A stretch of DNA of 64,000 bases from Bog-793 sp963803025 (GTDB taxonomy: Bacteria; Actinomycetota; Acidimicrobiia; Acidimicrobiales; Bog-793). The DNA is taken from NCBI GenBank assembly GCA_963803025.1, contig CAWDKZ010000018.1:1-64000 (forward strand), in the 5' to 3' direction. The first letter of the stretch is position 1. Each line of letters opens with the position of its first letter. This document shows, one piece after another, positions 17,659 through 24,882 of this stretch. The translations under genes were made by a program, and so were the position numbers. The notes beneath the pieces are model-generated. The model was not told where the DNA came from. It worked only from the letters and a program-made list of their open reading frames with translations, and searched no databases.

Positions 17659-18807
17659 GTGCCGAGGTCCGCCGGTCATCAGCCCGCCGCGTTCGCGAAG
17701 GCCGTGCTCGGCTGCCTCGCCCTCTTCGTAGCGACGGCCGCGTCCGCCCGAGCGGCGACCGCGCCGACACGACCGGGAAGCTCGGCTCCGGTCTCGGCGG
17801 CGACCGGCGTGACGTCCGCGGGGATCTCGCCGGCGGAATGCGCGGCGAACCGGCGCGCAGGGACGATCATCTTCGTCACGAGCTACAGCTACGCGCCGGC
17901 GGCGTCGATCGCTGACGTCGTCGTCGCGGCCCGGCGGGGCTTCTTCCAGGACATGTGCCTCGACGTCACCTTGCAGCCCGGGTTCAGCACGGACAATGTC
18001 GCCCTCGTGAGCGCCGACAGGGTGCAGATCAGCTCGCTCGGCTCCGACAGCGAGGTGCTCGCGGCCCGCGCCGAGGGCGCCAAGCTCGAAGGTGTCCTCA
18101 CCTACGGCCACACCGCGGTCTCCGAGCTCATCACGCCGGGGGACGCGAGGATCACGAACCTGAAACAGCTCGACGGCACGACCGTCGGCATCAAGGGCGC
18201 GCTGCCCTATGAGATCTCGGCCATGCTCGCCAGGGCCGGCGTGATCATCGCCTCGCTCCGTCAGGTCCAGGTCGGTTACGACCCCGTGATCATCGACCAG
18301 GGCCGCATCATGGCCCTCCCGGTCTACAAATCGAACGAGATCCGCGAACTCAACGTGCTCGGCTACAAGTACAAGGTCTGGGACCCCACGCGCTACGGCG
18401 TCGCCGCTTCCTTCGCGTCCCTCGTCGTCAACACGGAGTTCGCCAGAGCGCACCCGACGGCGGTCGCCGACTTCCTGCGCGCCGACGTCGCCGGGTTCTG
18501 GTGGGGCTACGAGCACCAGGACCAGGCCGTCGCCTACTGCGAGCAGCTCGTCCCGCCGCAGCTCGGCATCACGCGCCCGGTCGGGCGCTTCCGCTGGCGG
18601 GTCGAGTCTGGCCTCGTCATCAGGTACACACCCCCGACCAAGCCGATCGGCGCGATCGACTTCTCCCTCGTCAGGGACGAGTACGCGCAGGACGTGCGTC
18701 TGCACCTCATCGCCGCGGGCGTAAACGTCCGTAACGCGTTCGATCCGACTTTCGTCTCCGAGATCTACGCGGGAACGAAACTCATCTGGCCGAAGAAGTT
18801 CACCTAG
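17659..18807 (+). CDS. ABC importer substrate-binding protein, NMT1/THI5 (ThiY/RibY)-like
   Basis: 382 residues from a GTG at 17659 preceded by an AGAGAGG ribosome-binding site. The N-terminus has a positively charged start and a hydrophobic stretch (AKAVLGCLALFVATAASARA), consistent with a secretion signal. The mature part has IIFVTSYSYAPAASIADVVVAARRGFFQDMCLDVTLQPG and LDGTTVGIKG, typical of NMT1/SsuA-like periplasmic-binding folds used for thiamine pyrimidine precursors, riboflavin or sulfonates. Next to ribE a flavin-type ligand is attractive but unproven. It completes the three-gene importer. Confidence 0.82.
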   Translation: MPRSAGHQPAAFAKAVLGCLALFVATAASARAATAPTRPGSSAPVSAATGVTSAGISPAECAANRRAGTIIFVTSYSYAPAASIADVVVAARRGFFQDMCLDVTLQPGFSTDNVALVSADRVQISSLGSDSEVLAARAEGAKLEGVLTYGHTAVSELITPGDARITNLKQLDGTTVGIKGALPYEISAMLARAGVIIASLRQVQVGYDPVIIDQGRIMALPVYKSNEIRELNVLGYKYKVWDPTRYGVAASFASLVVNTEFARAHPTAVADFLRADVAGFWWGYEHQDQAVAYCEQLVPPQLGITRPVGRFRWRVESGLVIRYTPPTKPIGAIDFSLVRDEYAQDVRLHLIAAGVNVRNAFDPTFVSEIYAGTKLIWPKKFT

Positions 18808-18997
18808 CAACCACACCAGGCGAGTTGCGATCCCCGGGTCGAGATGGTCCGGTCGACGCGCCTGGGAACTCCTCGTCCGGGCACCTCCGCCACTTCCCGA
18901 TCGACATCGCGCCGGTGCACGACGCGGTCCCCGACGGTCCTGCGCCCAGCGGGGCGGCGTGAGCACCCCCGCCAGGTGGCTCGGCGACGAACTTGCC

Positions 18998-19013
18998 GAC
19001 GAGCAAGCTCGTC
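18998..19013 (-). terminator. Hairpin between two convergent genes
   Basis: GACGAGC and GCTCGTC form a perfect inverted repeat 6 nt past the fusA2 stop. It could serve either strand; there is no U-run. Confidence 0.35.
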
Positions 19014-19019
19014 TACCCC

Positions 19020-21074
19020 TCAGGAGGCCGCGACCTTGCGCTTCTCCAGCTTCTCGGTCAGGTGCACCGGCAACTCGGCGTAATGGTCGAAAGTCGCGCT
19101 GAACCGCCCGCGTCCGCCCGTCAGCGCGCGCAACTCTGCCGCATAGTGGCCGAGCTCGCTCGCCGGACACAGGGCGATGATCGTCTGTGAGCCGTCGGCG
19201 TCACTCGAGCTCGACAGCACCCGGCCCCGCCGGGAATTGAGATCGCCGAGCACGTCGCCCTGGAACCGCGCCGGACAGGAGACCTCGACGCGGTCGATCG
19301 GCTCGAGAACGAGGGGAGCGGCCTGTTCGAAGGCGAGCGCGAAGCCGAGCGCCCCCGCCATCTCGAAGCTCGCCTCGGAAGAGTCGACCGTGTGGAACTT
19401 GCCGTCGTCGCAGATGACCCGGGTGTCGACGACGGGGTACCCGTAGATCCCACCCTGGTTCATGGCGCGTCGCACGCCCTTTTCCACCGCCGGGATGAAC
19501 TGGCGGGGGATCGCGCCGCCGACGATCTTGTCGACGAACTCGAAGCCCGAGCCGCGCTCGAGCGGCTCGATCCGCAGATGTACGACCCCGAACTGTCCAT
19601 GGCCGCCACTCTGCTTCTTGTGCCGCCCCTCGGCCTCTGCGGGTTTGCTGATCGCCTCCCGGTACGGGATGCGCAGGTCCTCCGTCTCGAGGTCGACGGA
19701 GAACTTGCGGTGGAGCCGTTCGCAGATCACCTGGAGGTGCGTCTCGCCCATTCCCGAGAGCACGGTCTGGTGGGTCTCGTCGTCCCGGCGGACCCCGAAC
19801 GAGGGGTCCTCTTCCTGCAGTCGGTGCAGACCGGTCATCATCCGGTCCTCGTCGCCCGTCGTACGGGGTTTGACGGCGATCGAGAACGCCGGCGGAGTCA
19901 CGGGCCCGAACTCGACGGTGACCGGCGACGATTTCAGCGCCAGCGTGTCGCCGGTGCGCGTCTCGGCGAGCTTCGGGATGGCGACGATGTCGCCCGCGAC
20001 GGCTGCCGACACGGGCGCCGCCTCCTTGCCCCGCATCGCCTCGAGGACGTGGAGCCGCTCGTCCGAACGTGTCCGGGTGTTGACGAGCACGATGTCCGGC
20101 CGCAGGGTCCCCGAGACGACCTGCAGCAACGAGATCCGGCCGACGAACGGGTCGACGAACGTCTTGAAGACCCGGGCGAGCGGCTGGGCGGCAGCGTCAT
20201 CGGTGACCTCGATGGACTGGTCGCCCGCCCGCGCCTTCACGCGCCGTCGTGGCGGGATCGCGCAGATCAGGTCGAGCAGCCGGTCGAGGCCCACGCCGTC
20301 CAGCGCCGAGCCACACAGCACAGGGAACACGGCACCGGCGGCCACGCCGACCGCGAGCGCCCCGGCGAGTTCGGTCGGTGCCGGGATGTCGCCCTCGAGA
20401 TAGCGCACCATCAGCGCGTCGTCGGCGACGACGATGCCCTCGATGAGGTTGTCCCGCACGCGGACCTCGAGCTCGACCATCTCGGCGGGCACGGTCCCGG
20501 TCGAGGGCTTGCCGGCGTCGTAGCTGACGGCCTGGTCAGCCAGCAGGTCGACGAAGCCATGGAAGGCCGACTCCGTGCCGATCGGCAACTCGAGTGGCGC
20601 GATGCCGCTGCCGAAGGCTTCGCGCAGCCCGTCGAGCGTGCGGGAGAAGTCGGCACGCTCCCGGTCGAGCTTGTTGACGAAGATGAGCCGGGGCACGCCG
20701 CGCGCGGCGGCGAGGTGCCACACCGCCTCGGTCTGCACCTCGACTCCCTCGACAGCACTCACGACGAGGACGGCGAGATCGGCGACGTCGAGGGCGAGCT
20801 CGACCTCACCGATGAAATCGACGAAGCCCGGCGTGTCGATGAGGTTCACTTTGTGCTCGCCCCAGGTGAGGGGCGCGATCGCCATCGAGACCGAGATGCG
20901 CCGTTTGATCTCCTCGGGCTCGAAGTCCGCGACGGTCGTCCCGTCCTCGACACGGCCCTTGCGCACGATCACTCCCGTGAGGTGCAACAGGGACTCGGTA
21001 AGCGTCGTCTTTCCGGTTCCACCGTGTCCGACGAGGACGACGTTCCGGATCTGGCCGGGCGACAGATTGCTCAA
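19020..21074 (-). CDS. fusA2: Elongation factor G paralogue (EF-G2 type)
   Basis: 684 residues. The GTPase domain has GHGGTGKTT (G1), DTPGF (G3) and NKLDRERAD (G4), followed by EF-G domains II-V; GGHGQFG in domain IV and YPVVDTRVICDDGKFHTVDSSE are family segments. It is more divergent than a housekeeping EF-G and stands alone, away from ribosomal protein genes, which fits the FusA2/EF-G2 group of actinobacteria. Its role (ribosome recycling or back-up translocation) is not established. The TTG at 21074 was chosen because AAGGAGG lies 8 nt upstream; the frame stays open to 21116. Confidence 0.85.
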   Translation of the reverse strand: MSNLSPGQIRNVVLVGHGGTGKTTLTESLLHLTGVIVRKGRVEDGTTVADFEPEEIKRRISVSMAIAPLTWGEHKVNLIDTPGFVDFIGEVELALDVADLAVLVVSAVEGVEVQTEAVWHLAAARGVPRLIFVNKLDRERADFSRTLDGLREAFGSGIAPLELPIGTESAFHGFVDLLADQAVSYDAGKPSTGTVPAEMVELEVRVRDNLIEGIVVADDALMVRYLEGDIPAPTELAGALAVGVAAGAVFPVLCGSALDGVGLDRLLDLICAIPPRRRVKARAGDQSIEVTDDAAAQPLARVFKTFVDPFVGRISLLQVVSGTLRPDIVLVNTRTRSDERLHVLEAMRGKEAAPVSAAVAGDIVAIPKLAETRTGDTLALKSSPVTVEFGPVTPPAFSIAVKPRTTGDEDRMMTGLHRLQEEDPSFGVRRDDETHQTVLSGMGETHLQVICERLHRKFSVDLETEDLRIPYREAISKPAEAEGRHKKQSGGHGQFGVVHLRIEPLERGSGFEFVDKIVGGAIPRQFIPAVEKGVRRAMNQGGIYGYPVVDTRVICDDGKFHTVDSSEASFEMAGALGFALAFEQAAPLVLEPIDRVEVSCPARFQGDVLGDLNSRRGRVLSSSSDADGSQTIIALCPASELGHYAAELRALTGGRGRFSATFDHYAELPVHLTEKLEKRKVAAS

Positions 21075-21165
21075 CGACCGCACCTCCTTGCACAGCGGTT
21101 GGCGAGGTGACCGCATCGTAGGCGGAGGGTCGGACCTCGGCGAGACGGCCGGGGACCCGGTTCGC

Positions 21166-21171
21166 TAGCCT
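21166..21171 (+). promoter_or_regulatory. -10-like TAGCCT before the peroxiredoxin gene
   Basis: TAGCCT ends 6 nt before the GTG at 21178; no ribosome-binding site lies in between. Confidence 0.45.
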
Positions 21172-21177
21172 CGGTTC

Positions 21178-21636
21178 GTGCGCCGCGGCGATCTCGCTTC
21201 TGATTTCGCCCTGCCTGACGAGCGGGGGGTCACCCGCACCCTCGGCGAGTTCCTCGCCACGGGCCGGGTCGTCCTGTTCTTCTATCCCGCCGCGATGACC
21301 CCCGGTTGCACCGCCGAGAACTGCCACTTCCGCGACCTCGGCGCCGAGTTCTCGGCGCTCGGCGCGGCCCGCGTCGGCATCAGCCACGATGACGTCGCGA
21401 CCCAACGGCGCTTCTCCGACCGCCACGGCTTCGACTTCCCGCTGCTCGCCGACGTTGACGGCGAGGTCGCCAGGAGCTACGGGGTTCGCCGGCCGATCAG
21501 CGTGCTCGGCACGAGACGCTGGACGTTCGTGATCGACCGGGACCGTCGTGTCCTCGAGGTGATCAAGAGCGAGACACGCATGGCCGCACACGCCGATCGC
21601 GCCCTCGCGGTGCTCCGGGGAACGCCCGCGACCTAG
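21178..21636 (+). CDS. Peroxiredoxin, Bcp/PrxQ type
   Basis: 152 residues from a GTG. The active site is MTPGCTAENCHFRD, with a peroxidatic Cys in PGCT and a second Cys five residues later, the arrangement of atypical two-Cys Bcp/PrxQ enzymes. They reduce hydroperoxides using thioredoxin or a similar thiol donor in the cytoplasm. The thioredoxin fold is supported by VVLFFYPAAMTPG and the FPLLADVDGEVARSYGV segment. Length is normal for the family. It stands alone with its own leaderless-type promoter. Confidence 0.9.
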   Translation: MRRGDLASDFALPDERGVTRTLGEFLATGRVVLFFYPAAMTPGCTAENCHFRDLGAEFSALGAARVGISHDDVATQRRFSDRHGFDFPLLADVDGEVARSYGVRRPISVLGTRRWTFVIDRDRRVLEVIKSETRMAAHADRALAVLRGTPAT

Positions 21637-21693
21637 ACCGCACGGGCGCGCCGTCCAGCCGCGACACCGCCGCCGGCGTGAAGTGCCCCTCGC

Positions 21694-21699
21694 TAGCCT
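21694..21699 (+). promoter_or_regulatory. -10-like TAGCCT before the MFS gene
   Basis: TAGCCT ends 6 nt before the GTG at 21706, the same spelling and spacing as the peroxiredoxin promoter. Confidence 0.45.
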
Positions 21700-21705
21700 G
21701 CGGTC

Positions 21706-22977
21706 GTGCGCGGGCGGTTGCTCATCGACACGGGCCCGCTGAGGACGAACCCGCAGTACCGACGGTTGTGGTCGGGCTATCTCGTCAGCACGTTCGGCAG
21801 CGAGATCACCGTCGTCGCCGTTCCGTTCCAGGTCTACCGGATGACGCACTCCACCCTCGACGTCGGGCTCGTCAGCCTCGCCCAGCTCGGTCCGTTGCTC
21901 CTCGGCTCCTTCGGCGGTGGCGCGATCGCCGACGTCTTCAACCGCCGGCGCCTGCTCGTCGCCACGCAGATCCTGCTCGCGGCGACGAGCCTCGGCCTCG
22001 CCCTCAACGCCCTCTCGGCAACACCCGCCCTCTGGGCGGTGTTCGTCTGCAGCGCCGCCGCGGCGGGAGTTGCCGGTGTGGACGGCCCGACGCGCGCGGC
22101 GCTCGTTGCCGACCTCGTCGGACGGGCCTCCCTCACCCAGGCGATGGCGCTCTGGCAGCTGATGTTCAGCCTGAACATCGTGGTCGGCCCGGCGCTCGCC
22201 GGCCTCTTGATCGGCCGGGTCGGTCTCGCCTTCGCCTACTGGGTCGACCTCGTGACCTTCGCCGTCTCGCTCGTCGCCATCCTCCGGATCTCCTTTCCCT
22301 CGACCGGCGCGACGCGCCGCTTGCTGACAGCCGCCGCCTTCGTCGAGGGCCTGCGCTACCTCGCGCGCCACCAGGTGCTCCAGGCCGTCTACCTGGTCGA
22401 TCTCAACGCGATGGTGTTCGGAATGCCGCGCGCCCTGTTCCCGGCGCTCGCCGTCCTGCGCTTCCACGGCGGCGCCGAGACCGTCGGCCTCCTCTACGCC
22501 GCGCCGGGCGCGGGAGCCCTCCTCGGCGCCTCCCTTGCCGGCTGGGTGACGACGATCCGGCGCCAGGGGCTGGCCGTCCTCCTCGCCGTCACGGCCTGGG
22601 GGGCCGCCATCACCGCTTTCGGGTTCGCGTCGGCGCTCGTTCTCGCCCTCGTGCTGCTCGGGCTCGCCGGCGCGGCAGATGTCATCTCGGCGGTCTTCCG
22701 CTCGACGATCCTGCAGCTCGAGGCCCCGGACGCGCTGCGGGGACGCCTGCAGGCCGTGCAGACGGCGGTGGTCACCGGCGGCCCGCGCCTCGGCGATCTC
22801 GAGTCCGGCGCGGTCGCGGCGGCGATCGGCGTCGCGAACTCGGTGATCGCCGGCGGTGCCATCTGCCTCGTCGGCGTCGCCGTGCTCGCCCAGCGGATGC
22901 CCCGCTTCGCGTCGTTCGTCGCCCACACGCCGGCGCAATCGCACGCCGCGCTCGGCGGAAGCGATGTGGCAGGGTAG
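21706..22977 (+). CDS. Major facilitator superfamily transporter (DHA3/enterobactin-exporter type)
   Basis: 423 residues with about twelve hydrophobic segments. The N-terminus NPQYRRLWSGYLVSTFGSEITVVAVPFQVYRMT and the loop-2 motif GGGAIADVFNRRRLL are characteristic of the DHA3 (EntS-like) group of drug and siderophore exporters. VDGPTRAALVADLV lies in the next helix pair. No binding partner genes are nearby, so the substrate cannot be deduced. The stop is 4 bp before the F420 reductase gene, so the two may share a transcript. Confidence 0.85.
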   Translation: MRGRLLIDTGPLRTNPQYRRLWSGYLVSTFGSEITVVAVPFQVYRMTHSTLDVGLVSLAQLGPLLLGSFGGGAIADVFNRRRLLVATQILLAATSLGLALNALSATPALWAVFVCSAAAAGVAGVDGPTRAALVADLVGRASLTQAMALWQLMFSLNIVVGPALAGLLIGRVGLAFAYWVDLVTFAVSLVAILRISFPSTGATRRLLTAAAFVEGLRYLARHQVLQAVYLVDLNAMVFGMPRALFPALAVLRFHGGAETVGLLYAAPGAGALLGASLAGWVTTIRRQGLAVLLAVTAWGAAITAFGFASALVLALVLLGLAGAADVISAVFRSTILQLEAPDALRGRLQAVQTAVVTGGPRLGDLESGAVAAAIGVANSVIAGGAICLVGVAVLAQRMPRFASFVAHTPAQSHAALGGSDVAG

Positions 22978-22981
22978 GGGC

Positions 22982-23659
22982 GTGAAGGTCGGCATCGTTG
23001 GCGGGACCGGTCCCGCCGGGCGTGCCCTCGGCGCGCGCCTGGCGGCGGCGGGAGCGACGGTCGTCCTCGGCTCACGAGACGCCGCGCGGGCGAGGACGGT
23101 CGCCGCGCAGATCGTCGCCCGGTGGCCCGCATTCGACCTCGCGATCACCGGCGCGGCGAACGAGGCGGCGGCGGCGGCGGACATCGTCGTGTTGGCGACC
23201 GTGTGGGACGCCGTCGTGCCGACGGCGGTTCAGCTCGCGCCGGTGCTCGCGGGCCGGGTCGTCGTGTCGATGGCGAACGCCATCACCCGGGTCGGGGGGG
23301 AGTTCCAGGCGCTCGTCCCCGGGCGGGGTTCCCTCGCCGCGACCGTCCAGGCCGAAGTGCCCGGCTGCCGGGTGGCCGCGGCTTTCCAGCACCTGCCGGC
23401 GGGGCGGCTCGGCCAACTCGACGTGCCGATCGAGGCCGACGTGCTCGTGTGTGCCGACGACGACCGGGCCGCTGACGAGACGGTCCGCCTTGTCGAGTCG
23501 ATCCCGGGACTGCGCGGGCTGCGGGCGGGATCGCTCGCCGCGGCGGGCGCCGTGGAGTCCCTCACCGCCGTGCTCGTCAACGTCAACGTCCGCTACCGGG
23601 CGCACACGACGCTTCGTCTCGCCGATCTGCCACCGCGGCGGGAGGAAACCGGGCCGTGA
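22982..23659 (+). CDS. npdG: NADPH:coenzyme F420 oxidoreductase
   Basis: 225 residues from a GTG. The Rossmann motif VGIVGGTGPAGRALG is at the N-terminus, followed by VVLGSRD, which selects NADP. VVSMANAITRVGGEF and the AAFQHLPAGRL segment match F420-dependent NADP reductases (Fno). The enzyme moves hydride between NADPH and F420. The fbiC gene at 41856-44156 shows that this organism makes F420. It overlaps the next gene, mshC, by four bases (GTGA), so F420 and mycothiol functions are joined in one transcript. Confidence 0.87.
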   Translation: MKVGIVGGTGPAGRALGARLAAAGATVVLGSRDAARARTVAAQIVARWPAFDLAITGAANEAAAAADIVVLATVWDAVVPTAVQLAPVLAGRVVVSMANAITRVGGEFQALVPGRGSLAATVQAEVPGCRVAAAFQHLPAGRLGQLDVPIEADVLVCADDDRAADETVRLVESIPGLRGLRAGSLAAAGAVESLTAVLVNVNVRYRAHTTLRLADLPPRREETGP

Positions 23660-24774
23660 CGATGCGGCTGTACGAGACGGCACGACGCGAGATCGTGCCG
23701 TTCGACCCGGGTCGCGTCGTGACGATATACACCTGCGGAATCACGCCGTACGACTCGGCGCACCTCGGGCACGCCGCCACGTACCTCACCTACGACGTCC
23801 TGCAGCGGCGGCTGCGCGATCTCGGTCACGAGACAAGGTGCGTGCGCAACGTGACCGACGTCGACGACGACATCTTGCGCAAGGCGCGCAGCCTCGGCGT
23901 GCACTACCTCGATCTCGCCGCCGCCGAGATCGCCCGCTTCGACGAGCAGATGGGAGCCCTCGGCCTGCTGCCGAGCTACGCCGAGCCGCGCGCCACCTCG
24001 GCGATCCCGGACATCCTCGGTTTCATCGGGATGGTGCTCGAGTCCGGCCACGCCTACCAGGCCGGCGGCGGCATCTACTTCGACGTATCGACGTTCCCGC
24101 GTTTCGGCCGGCTCAGCCAGCTCGACCGTGCCGCGATGCTCGAGATCGCCGCCGAGCGCGGCGGCAACGTCGAAGACCCACACAAGAAGGACCCCCTCGA
24201 CTTCGTGCTGTGGCAGCCGTCCTTGCCGAACGAGCCGGCCTGGGAGTCGCTCTGGGGACCGGGACGCCCCGGCTGGCACATCGAGTGCTCGGCGCTCGCG
24301 CTACGGGAGCTCGGCCTCACGATCGACCTCCACGGCGGCGGAACGGACCTCATCTTCCCGCACCACGAGTGCGAGTCCGCCCAGTCCGAAGCGGCGACGG
24401 GGAAGACCTTCGTGCGCCACTGGATGCACGTCGGCATGGTCCGCCTCGACGGCGAGAAGATGGCGAAGTCCCTGGGCAATCTCGTCTTCGTGGGCGACCT
24501 GCTGACGCGTCACGAACCGGCGGTCGTCCGGCTCGCCCTCACCGCCCACCACTACCGGGCCGGGCTCGACTGGGACGGGGGGCTCCTCGACGAGGCGAGG
24601 GCGCGCCTCGCCGCCTGGCGGCGCGCCGGATCGGGGTCCGCCGCGCTCGACGAGGTCCGGGCCTGTCTCGATGACGACCTCGACACACCCGGCGCGTACG
24701 GCACGATCGACGCCGCGGCCCGCGCCGGGGGCGGCGTCTCTCGGGCGGCCGCCCTCGTCGGTGTGGCGCTGTGA
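23656..24774 (+). CDS. mshC: Cysteine--GlcN-inositol ligase (mycothiol synthesis), MshC
   Basis: 372 residues of class I cysteinyl-tRNA synthetase fold. TCGITPYDSAHLGHAATY contains the HIGH-type motif and the ITPYD spelling diagnostic of MshC rather than CysS; GEKMAKSLGN is the KMSKS loop. Zinc-site residues are plausible in the Cys of TCGI, WHIECSAL and PHHECE. MshC joins cysteine to glucosaminyl-inositol in mycothiol synthesis. It is shorter than usual (about 410) and lacks the anticodon domain of CysS. A mis-assigned short CysS is the alternative. Its start overlaps the npdG stop. Confidence 0.8.
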   Translation: MTMRLYETARREIVPFDPGRVVTIYTCGITPYDSAHLGHAATYLTYDVLQRRLRDLGHETRCVRNVTDVDDDILRKARSLGVHYLDLAAAEIARFDEQMGALGLLPSYAEPRATSAIPDILGFIGMVLESGHAYQAGGGIYFDVSTFPRFGRLSQLDRAAMLEIAAERGGNVEDPHKKDPLDFVLWQPSLPNEPAWESLWGPGRPGWHIECSALALRELGLTIDLHGGGTDLIFPHHECESAQSEAATGKTFVRHWMHVGMVRLDGEKMAKSLGNLVFVGDLLTRHEPAVVRLALTAHHYRAGLDWDGGLLDEARARLAAWRRAGSGSAALDEVRACLDDDLDTPGAYGTIDAAARAGGGVSRAAALVGVAL

Positions 24775-24838
24775 GCTTCCAAAGTCGCCCCGGGCCGACC
24801 CATTAGGCTGTCGGTGCTCACGTAACGACCAACTGCCG

Positions 24839-24862
24839 CTGCGCCACTCGAGGCGCGGTTTT
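24839..24862 (+). terminator. Hairpin plus TTTT between mshC and thrS
   Basis: CTGCGCC and GGCGCGG pair around ACTCGA, followed at once by TTTT. It lies 20 nt before thrS and downstream of a TAGGCT box at 24804, so it could be the mshC terminator or an attenuator in a thrS leader. Confidence 0.45.
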
Positions 24863-24882
24863 GCGCGGAACCGAGGAAGCGC

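Noticed and set aside
20806..23184. Long minus-strand frame over the peroxiredoxin and MFS genes
   Set aside because: Overlaps well-supported plus-strand genes and has no recognisable motif.
23656..24774. Cysteinyl-tRNA synthetase instead of MshC
   Set aside because: The ITPYD spelling near the HIGH-like motif and absence of the anticodon domain favour MshC, though not beyond doubt.
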